In this document: piece after piece, positions 10,200 to 18,749 of the stretch
Numbering within the stretch: the first letter of the stretch is position 1
Layout: each line of letters begins with the position of its first letter
Source of the DNA: Henriciella marina DSM 19595
GTDB taxonomy: Bacteria > Pseudomonadota > Alphaproteobacteria > Caulobacterales > Hyphomonadaceae
Direction of reading: 5' to 3'
DNA length: 64,000 bases
Assembly: GCF_000376805.1 (NCBI RefSeq)
Contig: NZ_AQXT01000002.1
Span: 2,852,001 to 2,916,000, forward strand
Made by a program: the position numbers and the translations under genes
The notes under the pieces: generated by a model
Told to the model about the DNA's origin: nothing
Database searches by the model: none
The model's input: the letters and a program-made list of their open reading frames with translations, nothing else

Positions 10200-11750
10200 T
10201 CAGCGCGCAAGCGCGTGCGTGTCGCCGACGGTCTGTCCATCGGGCAGGCGCCGCCGATAGCTGAGCGCTTCGGCCACGTGAACACGTTTGATACCACCTG
10301 CACCGTCAAGGTCTGCGATGGTGCGCGCGACTTTCAAGACGCGGTGATAGGCCCGCGCAGAGAGCGCAAGTTTTGCTGCCGCATCAGAGAGAAGCGAGCT
10401 GGCCGCCTCATCGGCGGAGGCAATCTCAACCAGGCGCCGGGTCGGTGCATCTGCATTGACCGGGCGGCGCGCTTCGCGTGGATCAGTCTGCTCATAGCGC
10501 TCTGATTGGACATCGCGCGCGAGCTGGACACGCTGCCTGGCCTCGGCGGTGCCTTCCGAAGGCGACGGCAGAGCGAGGTCGACGGCGGTGACGGGCGGGG
10601 TGTCGAAGAAAAGATCGATGCGGTCGAAAAAGGGCCCGGAAATGCGCGCCTGATACTGGCGGGCGCAGGCCGGTCCGCGCCGGCAGGCCCCATCGCCCGG
10701 ACCGCCGCCGCACCGGCAGGGGTTCATCGCCGCGATGAGTTGGAAACGGGCGGGATATTTCACATGCCGGTTGGCACGCGAAATAACGACCGCGCCATCC
10801 TCAAGCGGCTGGCGAAGGCTGTCGAGAACCTGCGCCGGAAATTCGGGAAGCTCATCAAGAAAAAGGACGCCGTGATGGGCAAGCGAAACCTCTCCCGGGC
10901 GCGCCTTGATACCGCCGCCGACCAGAGCCGCCATTGATGCAGAATGATGCGGGGCGCGGAACGGGCGCTGGCGCGATAGCTGGCCGCGCTGAAGCATGCC
11001 TGCCACAGATTGTATCTGCGACACCTCAAGAAGCTCGGTTGCCGATAGCGGCGGCAGGAGACCGGGCAGGCGCTGGGCCAGCATGGATTTGCCGGACCCG
11101 GGCGGGCCGCAGAAGAGAAGATTGTGCCCGCCAGCCGCAGCAATTTCGAGCACACGCTTGGCCCCGTCCTGACCTTTCACATCTGCAAGGTCAGGCACGG
11201 CGTCCGGGGCGGCGAGTTCACCGGCAACAGGCGCAGGCAGACTGACCCGGCCAGCGAAATGATTGATCATGGAGATGAGGTTCGCGACCGCAATTGTGCC
11301 GTCGCCCGCCCACGCGGCCTCGGGCCCGCAAACTTCCGGGCAGATGAGCCGGAGGTCCATCGCCTGCGCCGCCATGGCGGCTGGCAGGACGCCAAGCGTC
11401 TGGCCGAGCGCGCCGTCAAGCGACAGCTCTCCAATTGCGGCATGACCATCAAGTGCGTCAGGCGCGATCACACCCATGGCTGCAAGTACGCCGAGCGCGA
11501 TGGCAAGGTCATAATGGCTGCCTTCCTTGGGAAGATCGGCCGGGGCGAGATTTACGGTGATCCGCTTGGGCGGAATGGCGAGGCCTATGGCGGAAAAGGC
11601 GGCGCGCACACGTTCGCGGCTCTCGCCAACCGCCTTGTCCGGCAGGCCGACGATGGTGAAAAAAGGATTGCCTGACGTGATGTGGACCTGAACGTCGACA
11701 GGTTTGGCCTCGATCCCCTCGAAGGCAAATGTCGTAACGCGGCAGACCAT
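10200..11750 (-). CDS. comM: YifB/ComM-family AAA+ ATPase (magnesium chelatase-like)
   Basis: The 516-residue protein belongs to the ComM/YifB family. ComM is a hexameric helicase that promotes branch migration during integration of DNA taken up by natural transformation. The N-terminal domain resembles the Lon substrate-binding fold (PDKAVGESRERVRAA). Walker A is GPPGSGKS at 215-222, and the family motif AMNPCRCGG follows in the Mg-chelatase-like core, where the clustered cysteines are conserved. The C-terminus carries the usual Mg-chelatase C domain. It lies 46 bp upstream of the kinase gene on the same strand. Many non-competent species also carry it, so competence is not implied. Confidence 0.9.
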   Translation of the reverse strand: MVCRVTTFAFEGIEAKPVDVQVHITSGNPFFTIVGLPDKAVGESRERVRAAFSAIGLAIPPKRITVNLAPADLPKEGSHYDLAIALGVLAAMGVIAPDALDGHAAIGELSLDGALGQTLGVLPAAMAAQAMDLRLICPEVCGPEAAWAGDGTIAVANLISMINHFAGRVSLPAPVAGELAAPDAVPDLADVKGQDGAKRVLEIAAAGGHNLLFCGPPGSGKSMLAQRLPGLLPPLSATELLEVSQIQSVAGMLQRGQLSRQRPFRAPHHSASMAALVGGGIKARPGEVSLAHHGVLFLDELPEFPAQVLDSLRQPLEDGAVVISRANRHVKYPARFQLIAAMNPCRCGGGPGDGACRRGPACARQYQARISGPFFDRIDLFFDTPPVTAVDLALPSPSEGTAEARQRVQLARDVQSERYEQTDPREARRPVNADAPTRRLVEIASADEAASSLLSDAAAKLALSARAYHRVLKVARTIADLDGAGGIKRVHVAEALSYRRRLPDGQTVGDTHALAR

Positions 11751-11842
11751 GGCGACTTCCTTTCGCTGTTCCGCCTAGCACAAAGCGCAGAACAAAGAAA
11801 GAACAATATCGCCCTATAGTTCAAGGCATGGGCCGCTCATGC

Positions 11843-12268
11843 CTAGTCGAGGCGGATAATGGCGTCCGGGTCGTCTTCAGGCTCAAGCTCAGGTGTATCG
11901 ACCTCTGCGGCGATGCTGCCCGCCGGATTGTTGAGCGTGGGGGTCTGCACCTCAGGCAGCTGATCGAGGGTCGTGGACTGCGGCGGCGTGGCCGGAAGGT
12001 TGATGCCCATTCCGTTCGGTGCCGGTGCGTCAGGGGTGCGCAGGTTGAAACCGCTATCGGTCTGCGCAGGCGGCACAGGGTCGCCGCCGGGAACGCGCAG
12101 ATTGAAGCGCGAGCGGCTTGGCTGGCTTGTTTCTGGTGTGGACGCCTCGGCGACAGCGTCTGTCTCGGCTTGCACCGTTTCAGGATCGACAGGCGCTTCC
12201 TGGGAACATGCTGTTCCAACTAGTGCGATAGCCAGACCAGCGGCGAGCGAAAGTGCTTTCATGTTCAT
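11843..12268 (-). CDS. Small proline-rich lipoprotein of unknown function
   Basis: This 141-residue protein has an N-terminal signal peptide ending in LVGTAC, which fits a lipoprotein cleavage site although Gly at -3 is atypical. The mature part is low-complexity, rich in Pro, Thr, Asp and Glu, with a loosely repeated motif FNLRVPGGD / FNLRTPDAP. Such sequences usually form extended periplasmic or surface tails. The start at 12268 is supported by CTGGAG directly upstream. I do not recognise a family. It lies just downstream of gshB on the same strand, so the two may be co-transcribed. Confidence 0.65.
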   Translation of the reverse strand: MNMKALSLAAGLAIALVGTACSQEAPVDPETVQAETDAVAEASTPETSQPSRSRFNLRVPGGDPVPPAQTDSGFNLRTPDAPAPNGMGINLPATPPQSTTLDQLPEVQTPTLNNPAGSIAAEVDTPELEPEDDPDAIIRLD

Positions 12269-12289
12269 GTCTCCAGAGTGTGGGTGTGC

Positions 12290-13240
12290 TCAGGTTTTGG
12301 CAACTCTGTCTTGCACACAATCCCAGAAAATTGCTGCCGCATCTATCCCGGCGAAGCGTTTCAGCTCCTGAATGCCGGTCGGAGACGTGACATTTACTTC
12401 GGTGAGTTTGTCACCGATTACATCTATACCAACAAAGAGCTGATCGCGGCGGCGGAGCTCTGGGCCGATTGCCGCGCAGATTCGTAGGTCGATCTCACTT
12501 AGCTCTGACGGTTCGGCTGTGCCGCCGACATGCATGTTGGAGCGGGTCTCGCCCTTCTTCGGGCGCCGGTTGATCGCGCCAACGGGCTCTCCATTGACCA
12601 GAATAACGCGCTTGTCCCCATTGCTGACGGCGGGCAGGAATGCCTGTACGATCATGGGCTCGCGGGTGCGCTCCAGAAACATTTCCATCAGCGATGAGAA
12701 ATTGCTGTCATCTTCCTTCATGCGGAAGACACCGGCCCCGCCATTACCATAGAGCGGCTTGATGATGATGTCGCGGTGGCGCCGACGGAAGGCTTCGATG
12801 GCCTTGAGGTCGCGCGAGATAAGCGTGTCCGGAATGATCTCCGGGAAGAGAAGCGGGAACAGTTTTTCCGGGCCCGACCGTACAAATTCCGGATCGTTGA
12901 GCACCAGCGTCTTGCCTTTCAGGAGCTCCAGAAGGTGACAGGCGGTAATGTAGGACATGTCGAAAGGCGGGTCCTGACGCATCAGGACAACGTCAATGTC
13001 TTCGGCAAGGTCGAGGATGGTTTCTTCACCAAACACGCCGGGCGTTTCCTTGACGCGCTGCACCCTGGCCGGGCGCGCGCGGGCAAGCAGCTTGCCGCTG
13101 TCAAAGCTCAGATGATGGGGTTGATAGACGAACAGCTCATGGCCGCGCGCCTGCGCTTCTTCGGCCAGAGCGAAAGTCGTGTCGGCATTGATGTCGACTT
13201 CTTCCAGCGGGTCCATCTGGATCGCGATGCGCAAGCTCAT
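12290..13240 (-). CDS. gshB: Glutathione synthetase
   Basis: The 316-residue protein is prokaryotic GshB, which joins gamma-glutamylcysteine and glycine with ATP to make glutathione. The N-terminus (SLRIAIQMDPLEEVDINADT) is diagnostic of the family, followed by the MRQDPPFDM loop and an ATP-grasp fold (IIKPLYGNGGAGVFR, EVNVTSPTGIQEL near the end). Length and domain order match E. coli GshB. Glutathione made here would serve the several glutathione-dependent enzymes in this window (adhC, fghA, YghU, other GSTs). No gshA is present in the window. Confidence 0.95.
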   Translation of the reverse strand: MSLRIAIQMDPLEEVDINADTTFALAEEAQARGHELFVYQPHHLSFDSGKLLARARPARVQRVKETPGVFGEETILDLAEDIDVVLMRQDPPFDMSYITACHLLELLKGKTLVLNDPEFVRSGPEKLFPLLFPEIIPDTLISRDLKAIEAFRRRHRDIIIKPLYGNGGAGVFRMKEDDSNFSSLMEMFLERTREPMIVQAFLPAVSNGDKRVILVNGEPVGAINRRPKKGETRSNMHVGGTAEPSELSEIDLRICAAIGPELRRRDQLFVGIDVIGDKLTEVNVTSPTGIQELKRFAGIDAAAIFWDCVQDRVAKT

Positions 13241-13337
13241 ACCGGTCAGCCTTATATCAGTGTCTTCAGACAGGCTATATGAAGGTGATTGGCCGCCTTG
13301 ATAAGCGCCGAGCTCGCATTCCTTTCATGACGCGCAT

Positions 13338-13368
13338 GAAAAACGCCCCTCCCGGAAGGAAGGGGCGC
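13338..13368 (-). terminator. Rho-independent terminator downstream of the fasciclin gene
   Basis: Read on the minus strand, a GC-rich stem (CGCCCCTTCC / GGAGGGGCG, short TTCCG-type loop) is followed by TTTTT. It lies about 40 bp past the stop of the fasciclin-domain gene and before gshB on the same strand, so it should separate the two transcription units. Confidence 0.8.
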
Positions 13369-13407
13369 ACATCAGATTTGAGGTGAAATCCCCGGGAGGA
13401 AGGGGGT

Positions 13408-13914
13408 TTATTCTGGCAGGATCACGCCGTCGATGGCGTGGATGACGCCGTTGGAGGTGTAGACATCTGCCATGATCACTTCGGCGCCGCCGACCGTGAT
13501 CGTGCCGTCGGTGTTAACGACATCGATTGTCTCGCCGCCGAGGGTTTCGACTTCGGTCGTGCCTTCAGCAATGTCGCCCGACTTGATCTTGCCGGACACG
13601 ACGTGAAGTTTGAGGATCGCCTGAAGCTGGTCGATATTCTCGTCCATCAGCAGGGTCTCGACGGTGCCGTCTGGCAGCGCTGCGAAGGCGTCATTGGTTG
13701 GCGCAAAGACGGTGAACGGGCCATCGCCTTTCAGTGCATCGACGAGGCCGGCTTCGGTGACGGCTGTCACGAGCGTAGAGAAGCTGTCATTGCTAGCAGC
13801 CGTATCGACAATGTCCTTCTTGTCCGACATTTCCTTGTGGTGATCGGCATAGGCAACGCTTGCGCCGCCAACGAAGAGGGCAGTTGCTGCAACGGATGCG
13901 AAGAGTTTTTTCAT
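13408..13914 (-). CDS. Secreted fasciclin (FAS1) domain protein
   Basis: The 168-residue protein has a typical signal peptide (MKKLFASVAATALFVGGASVAYA) and a single FAS1 domain at ~30-168. The FAS1 H1 and H2 motifs are visible as GPFTVFAPTNDAFAAL and the C-terminal GVIHAIDGVILP. Bacterial single-domain FAS1 proteins are periplasmic or extracellular and are associated with adhesion or polymer binding; the exact role is unknown. The gene is monocistronic, with its own terminator and an AT-rich upstream region (around 13965-14010) that probably holds the promoter. Confidence 0.85.
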   Translation of the reverse strand: MKKLFASVAATALFVGGASVAYADHHKEMSDKKDIVDTAASNDSFSTLVTAVTEAGLVDALKGDGPFTVFAPTNDAFAALPDGTVETLLMDENIDQLQAILKLHVVSGKIKSGDIAEGTTEVETLGGETIDVVNTDGTITVGGAEVIMADVYTSNGVIHAIDGVILPE

Positions 13915-14164
13915 GGGGAAGCTCCTTGGGTTGTGGTGCTTGTGTTACGGGCCCCAAAAGCGATTGGATTATTAAAAAACCTAAATATTACAACGCAATG
14001 TTCGAGCAGAAAATTGTGGCAATACATGGAATACGGGCCGCAGGCTGAACTGGATCAATCCAGATCGTCGCACCCTGGAGGGGCAGAATTCGTTATGGCG
14101 GTTGGCCCGGCGCCCGCGCTGCTCCATATTCGGCCCACCTCATAGAACAGGACCTGACCCGATC

Positions 14165-14944
14165 ATGATCAAAGCGTTCACCGCCCTTGCCGGACTTGCC
14201 ATCGTCGCTGCCTGTGCCCAGTCGCCCGCTACCGGTTCGCAGACCGGACAGATGGGCGCCGAAACCGACCCCGTGCTCGAGACGAAGGTTCTTGGATCGC
14301 TCAACTATCGCCCGCGTATTGCGCTTCCGCAGGATGCGGTCGCTCATCTCAGTGTTCGCGGCGCCGGCAGTGATGAGGCGGAGCTTCTGGCAGAGCAGAG
14401 TTTCGCTCTGAATGGCCGCCAGGTCCCGATCCCGTTCGAGATCATCGTGCAGCAGGAGGCTGAAGACGGCGCGCTCGGCTTGAGCGCCGATATCCGCTCA
14501 GGCGCCGGTGAGCTGCTCTGGCAGACCGATGAGGCTCGCGCCTTCGCTGCCAATGGCACGCAGACGGATCTCGACATGGTGATGCTGGCCCCGGCTGGCA
14601 AAAATCTCGTGACGCTGGAGGACCTCGCAGGCCGCGAGTGGATGATTGCACGGCTGAATGGCAAGCCTGTGCTTACGTCTGTGCCGATCACGCTGACCTT
14701 TTCCGAAACCGGCCAGATCAGCGGACAAGCCTCCTGCAACGCCTATACGGCGAGCGCCTCTGTTGAAGATAGCATGTTGAGCATCGGCCCGGTGGCGCTG
14801 ACGCGGAAAGGCTGCATGCCGGACGTCATGGTGCAGGAAGCCTTCTATCTCGACCTGCTGGAATACGTATCGCTGATGCAAATCGACGAAACGGGTCTGC
14901 TGACGATGTCTGCAGATACGGGCGAAACGCTGACGGCGCGCTAG
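14165..14944 (+). CDS. Lipoprotein with YbaY-like and META (HslJ-like) domains
   Basis: The 259-residue protein starts at ATG 14165, giving a lipoprotein signal peptide with cysteine 17 (IVAACAQ). Residues ~45-145 resemble the YbaY / 'type III secretion lipoprotein chaperone' beta fold. Residues ~150-259 form a META domain of the HslJ type (LAGREWMIARLNG, then SGQASCNAY and a conserved cysteine in RKGCMPDV). HslJ proteins are outer-membrane lipoproteins linked to stress or heat-shock tolerance. The combination is common in Alphaproteobacteria, but the molecular activity is unknown. The gene is divergent from the fasciclin gene across a 250-bp spacer. Confidence 0.75.
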   Translation: MIKAFTALAGLAIVAACAQSPATGSQTGQMGAETDPVLETKVLGSLNYRPRIALPQDAVAHLSVRGAGSDEAELLAEQSFALNGRQVPIPFEIIVQQEAEDGALGLSADIRSGAGELLWQTDEARAFAANGTQTDLDMVMLAPAGKNLVTLEDLAGREWMIARLNGKPVLTSVPITLTFSETGQISGQASCNAYTASASVEDSMLSIGPVALTRKGCMPDVMVQEAFYLDLLEYVSLMQIDETGLLTMSADTGETLTAR

Positions 14945-14964
14945 GGCGCCGCCCGACCCTGTCG

Positions 14965-15606
14965 CTAGTAGACGTTGCCGCCGAGCAGTTCCTGGTCCGG
15001 GTTCTGCGCGCCGGGCGACTCGTTCTTGCGCGGCAGACCTTCGCGGACACGGACATAAGAGACGACGCGCTTCACACCGCGCACGAGGCTGGCGCGCTCT
15101 GCGGCCGCTTCAAGTTCTTCCTCTGACCGGGCAAAGCCCATCAGATAGACCACGCCGGCATAGGTCTCGATATTGAAATTGAGGCTTTTGACGTCCCGCG
15201 AGGCAACCAGGGATGAGCGCACGCGTGCGGTGATCAGCTCGTCCGAAGCGTTTGCGATGAAGCCGCCCGGCGCCTCGATCTGGATTTCGTTCGCCACATC
15301 GATAATGCGGCTGGAGCTCCAGGCGATGTCTTCGGCTTTCACGCGCATTTCAGGGCTGGCGACGCGGCCAGAGAGAAGCGCGAGGCCATCGGCGACCTCA
15401 ACATCGACCTCGCCATAGCCGCCTTCACTCAGAAGCTTCGCCTTGATCTCATTGGAGGCAGTGGCGTCGTCCAGCGCTTCGCCCATTGTGCGTTCCTGTA
15501 CGGCGGCGACACCGACCGCGCCGGCGGTTCCGACAGCCGCAGCGATACAGCCGCTCAGGCTGAAGACGCCAAGGAGGGCAGGGGCCAGAATACGGGGGAT
15601 GGTCAT
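14965..15606 (-). CDS. BON-domain outer-membrane lipoprotein (DolP/YraP-like)
   Basis: The ATG at 15606 has GAGGCG upstream and gives a 213-residue lipoprotein with a good lipobox (FSLSGC, Cys20). Two BON domains follow at ~45-115 (NEIKAKLL...VEVADGLALLSGRV) and ~120-195 (ITARVRSSLVASRDV...GVVYLMGFARS). This is the architecture of DolP/YraP, which binds anionic lipids at the division site and supports outer-membrane integrity and BAM function. Gene order supports the assignment: dolP, yraN, rsmI and an LpoA-like gene are neighbours here as in enterobacteria. A weaker upstream ATG at 15621 is possible. Confidence 0.82.
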   Translation of the reverse strand: MTIPRILAPALLGVFSLSGCIAAAVGTAGAVGVAAVQERTMGEALDDATASNEIKAKLLSEGGYGEVDVEVADGLALLSGRVASPEMRVKAEDIAWSSSRIIDVANEIQIEAPGGFIANASDELITARVRSSLVASRDVKSLNFNIETYAGVVYLMGFARSEEELEAAAERASLVRGVKRVVSYVRVREGLPRKNESPGAQNPDQELLGGNVY

Positions 15607-15646
15607 AGATGTTCGCCTCATAGTCGTCAGGTCCGATGCCAAAGCC

Positions 15647-16039
15647 CTAGCGACCGCTTGGGGCAAAATCTGGGCGCCACTGATCAATAAGGTGAAGCGG
15701 CCGCCGCATGGGACGGATCACAACCAGATCAAAGCGCCAGTCACAGGCCTGCAGCTTTTCGCGCCGCGCGGTCCAGCTGGCCGCCGCGCGGTTGATCCGC
15801 TGCCAGGAGGGAGAGGTGACCGCATTCGCGCCGATTGTGAAGTCGGCGCGTGCTTTCACCTCAATGAAGGCAAGCAATTTGCCCTTGCGGGCGATAATGT
15901 CGATTTCACCAACAGTGAGCCGCACCCGCCGATCGAGGATGCGATAGCCCTTGGCGCGCAGCCAGAGAGCCGCAAGGGTTTCTGCGCGCCGACCACGCGC
16001 TTCTGCAGCTTCGCGGCGGCCTGGGCCCGCCCTAGCCAT
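15647..16039 (-). CDS. yraN: YraN family protein (UPF0102, endonuclease-like fold)
   Basis: The 130-residue protein has the UPF0102 signature: an N-terminal helix with GRRAETLAALWLRAKGYRIL, then the nuclease-fold motif GEIDIIARKGKLLAFIEVKAR, with the acidic and lysine residues of a PD-(D/E)XK-like site. The family is widespread and almost always next to rsmI, but its substrate is unknown. The gene overlaps the end of rsmI by 8 bases, so the two are translated from one message. The start at 16039 is the only sensible one. Confidence 0.9.
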   Translation of the reverse strand: MARAGPGRREAAEARGRRAETLAALWLRAKGYRILDRRVRLTVGEIDIIARKGKLLAFIEVKARADFTIGANAVTSPSWQRINRAAASWTARREKLQACDWRFDLVVIRPMRRPLHLIDQWRPDFAPSGR

Positions 16040-16955
16040 TCTTCAGTTGCAAGGCACGCTGATAGAGATCGCGCTTCGAGAGGCCGAATACGTCTGCGAC
16101 CTCATTGGCTGCGGCCTTCATCGGCAGGCGCTGCATCGCGTCATTGAGCGCGGCGTCTATATCGCCGGCATCCGTAACCCGTTCGGCGGGCGGACCGACA
16201 AGCACGACGATTTCGCCTTTCGGGGCGCCCGCCTCTGCATAATGGGCCGCAAGCTCACCCAGCGTGCCGCTGCGCACCTCCTCGAAGAGCTTTGTCAGTT
16301 CCCGCGCGACGACGCAGTTACGGTCGGCCCCAAGCGTTTCGGCAAGATCGGCAAGTGAGGCAGCAAGACGAGAGCCGCCTTCATAGAAGATCAGCGTGGC
16401 CGGGACGGTCTTCAGCTCTTCTGCGGCCCGCTGGCGCGCGCCCGTCTTCGGCGGCAGGAAGCCGCAAAACATGAAACGGTCACTCGCAAGACCGGAGGCA
16501 ACAAGTCCGGCCAGCATGGCAGACGGCCCCGGTATCGGGATGATCCGCACGCCGGCCTCGCGCGCCTCATGAACGAGTTTCCAGCCCGGATCGGACACCA
16601 GTGGCGTGCCCGCATCGGAAATGAGCGCAAGACAGGCGCCATCGACAAGCCGCGCGATCAGGCCGGGCCGGCGCTCAGCCCCATTATGGTCATGATAGGG
16701 GCTCAGTTTTGCGTGAATGCCATGCGCATCAAGGAGCTTGCGTCCAACCCGGGTGTCCTCGGCAAGGACCTCATCAACCGAGCCCAGCGTATCCAGCGCC
16801 CGCAAGGTTATGTCGCGGAGGTTGCCGATAGGTGTGGACACAATGTAGAGGCCGGACTCAAGCCGCGCGACAGCGTGTTGCGCAGGCCCCGGCCCGGCAG
16901 TAGTCTCGCCGGATCTGCGGTCGCTCGATCGAGAAGAAGGAAAACTGGATGACAT
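16032..16955 (-). CDS. rsmI: 16S rRNA (cytidine1402-2'-O)-methyltransferase RsmI
   Basis: RsmI 2'-O-methylates C1402 of 16S rRNA in the ribosomal decoding centre, using S-adenosylmethionine. From ATG 16955 the protein is 307 residues. Tetrapyrrole methylase-family motifs are clear: GLYIVSTPIGNLRDITLRAL near the start, EDTRVGRKLLDAHGI, LISDAGTPLVSDPG, and IPIPGPSAMLAGLVASGL. The first ~30 residues are a poorly conserved extension. The preferred start codon lies seven bases inside the coding region of the divergent lipoprotein gene, so the two 5' coding ends overlap. It is followed by yraN on the same transcript. Confidence 0.92.
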   Translation of the reverse strand: MSSSFPSSRSSDRRSGETTAGPGPAQHAVARLESGLYIVSTPIGNLRDITLRALDTLGSVDEVLAEDTRVGRKLLDAHGIHAKLSPYHDHNGAERRPGLIARLVDGACLALISDAGTPLVSDPGWKLVHEAREAGVRIIPIPGPSAMLAGLVASGLASDRFMFCGFLPPKTGARQRAAEELKTVPATLIFYEGGSRLAASLADLAETLGADRNCVVARELTKLFEEVRSGTLGELAAHYAEAGAPKGEIVVLVGPPAERVTDAGDIDAALNDAMQRLPMKAAANEVADVFGLSKRDLYQRALQLKNG

Positions 16956-18271
16956 TCCGTCTACCATCGCGCTTTGCGCGTCTTGCGCCAAGCCTTGCAC
17001 TTGCAAGTTTTCTGCTTGTTTCTGCTTGTGCGACCGATCCGGTGCGCCAGCCGGCCCCGATTGAAACCGGCCAGGCCCGTCCAGATACGCGGCCGGACCG
17101 TGCAGATCGCGGCGTCGACGAAGAGGGGCTGGATGGCATTCACGAGGGTGAGGGCATCACGGCGGCCGAGAATGTGCCGGAAGCCAATCCCGGCTATTTC
17201 ACCCCCGAATTCATGAACGGCCGGGACCTTTTCCGTATCGGGGTGTTGCTGCCATTCTCGCATCCAAACTCCGGTGTGCGTGAGGAAGCCGAAGGCATGC
17301 TGGCCGGTATCGAGATGGCGCTGTTTGATCACGGCGCTGAAAACATGCTCATCCTGCCAAAAGACACAGCCGGCTCCCAGAGCCAGACGGTTTCGATGGC
17401 AGAGAGCGCGCTGCGCGAGGGTGCTGACGTCATCCTTGGCCCGCTCTTCGGGACAAATATCGCCGCGCTTAACCGGCAGGGCGTAACATCCGAAACCCAG
17501 GTGATTGGTTTCTCGAATGACAGCAATGTCGCGGGCGGCAATACATGGCTCGCATCGATCACCCCTGAAGAAGAAGTGGCCGCGCTTGTCGATCATGCCG
17601 TCTCTCAGGGCTATCGCCAGTTCGCCTATTTCGGCCCGCAAAGCGACATAGGTCAGCGGATCGAGACCGCCCTGCAGCGTGAGGCAACCCGTGTCGGGGG
17701 CCGGGTCGCAGCGACCGGCTTCTATCCGGCCACGACCCAGTCGCCGGATTCCGAGGCGCGCTATGTCGCCAATGCAGTCAACAGCGCCCAGCAAAGCGGC
17801 AGCCCGGTCGCAATCCTCATCCCTGAGCGCGGCACGCAGCTGCGCCGCGTCGCGCCGCTTCTCAGCTACTACGGGATGAGCCGCCGGGCCCAGATGATGG
17901 GTCTTTCGGGTTGGGATGACACCGCCGTCTGGCGCGAACCATCGCTGCGGGGCGGCTGGTTCGTTGCACCGCCGCGCGACGATGTGCAGGCCTTCAACAC
18001 GAAATTCCAGCGCATCTATGGCCGGGGCCCAAGCTCGCTTGCCGCTACGGCCTATGACGCCGCGTCTCTCGTCACGCAACTTGGCGCTGATGGCGAAGTT
18101 ACCCGCGATGAGCTTGCCTCCGAGGACGGCTTCGTCGGCATTAACGGCCTCTTCCGCTTCAATGGGCAGGGCACAACGCAAAGGCGTCTGTCGGTCTATG
18201 AGATATCAGGATCGGATGGCGCGGTTGAAGTGCGGCGCGCGGCAGAAAGCTTCGATCCGGGGATCAGCTAG
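16949..18271 (+). CDS. LpoA/LppC-family lipoprotein (penicillin-binding protein activator-like)
   Basis: The 440-residue protein starts at ATG 16949 with an AGAAGGA ribosome-binding site. It has a lipoprotein signal peptide (FLLVSAC, Cys27) and a low-complexity linker to ~85. The periplasmic-binding-protein fold (IGVLLPFSHPNSGVREEAEG) then runs through DVILGPLFGTNIAALNRQGV to the end. This is the C-domain of LpoA, an outer-membrane lipoprotein that stimulates PBP1A in enterobacteria. The LpoA N-terminal TPR domain is absent, as usual in Alphaproteobacteria. The PBP-activating role is therefore inferred from fold and synteny. Its stop overlaps the convergent YkvA gene stop in a shared CTAG. 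Confidence 0.85.
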   Translation: MTFRLPSRFARLAPSLALASFLLVSACATDPVRQPAPIETGQARPDTRPDRADRGVDEEGLDGIHEGEGITAAENVPEANPGYFTPEFMNGRDLFRIGVLLPFSHPNSGVREEAEGMLAGIEMALFDHGAENMLILPKDTAGSQSQTVSMAESALREGADVILGPLFGTNIAALNRQGVTSETQVIGFSNDSNVAGGNTWLASITPEEEVAALVDHAVSQGYRQFAYFGPQSDIGQRIETALQREATRVGGRVAATGFYPATTQSPDSEARYVANAVNSAQQSGSPVAILIPERGTQLRRVAPLLSYYGMSRRAQMMGLSGWDDTAVWREPSLRGGWFVAPPRDDVQAFNTKFQRIYGRGPSSLAATAYDAASLVTQLGADGEVTRDELASEDGFVGINGLFRFNGQGTTQRRLSVYEISGSDGAVEVRRAAESFDPGIS

Positions 18272-18681
18272 GCATTCGCGCCGTCTTCATTCGCAGGCGC
18301 CGGTAATCCGAGAAGGTTGCGCGCTGAGCGGCGATGGCGCTCACGCACCTGCGCGCCCACAATCGACAGCGCTGTTGCCAGTACGGTCGCATCGTCTGCA
18401 AAGCCGAAGCCGACGATAAAGTCAGGCACCGAGTCGGTTGGCACCACGAAATAGGCGAGCGCGGCGAACAGCACCGCTTTTGCCTTTCGCGGCGTCGCCG
18501 GGTCCATGGCGGCATAGTAGGCGGCGGCGAGATCGTCAGCAAAAGGCAGCTTTCCGGCAAGGCGCAAAAGCTTGGGCAAAAAGCCCTTCCGTGTGCGCTG
18601 CCGGTTACGCTCAATGGCGAGGGGAAGCGGGCGTGGGCCGTCCTCTCCGTTCTCAATCACAATTTCCGTTGGGTGACGCAT
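18268..18681 (-). CDS. YkvA family protein (DUF1232)
   Basis: The 137-residue protein contains the short DUF1232/YkvA core: a hydrophobic helix followed by AYFVVPTDSVPDFIVGFGFADD, whose Pro-x-Asp-x-x-Pro-Asp pattern is the family hallmark. The N-terminal third is basic and hydrophilic. These proteins are thought to be membrane-associated, with no established function. The gene converges on the LpoA-like gene; the two stop codons overlap by three bases. Confidence 0.85.
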   Translation of the reverse strand: MRHPTEIVIENGEDGPRPLPLAIERNRQRTRKGFLPKLLRLAGKLPFADDLAAAYYAAMDPATPRKAKAVLFAALAYFVVPTDSVPDFIVGFGFADDATVLATALSIVGAQVRERHRRSARNLLGLPAPANEDGANA

Positions 18682-18749
18682 TGGCAGATTATCTCCTGAC
18701 CCTATAGATCGCTCGCATTAGCCGAACGTTCAAGGGAGACCTATCAGAC

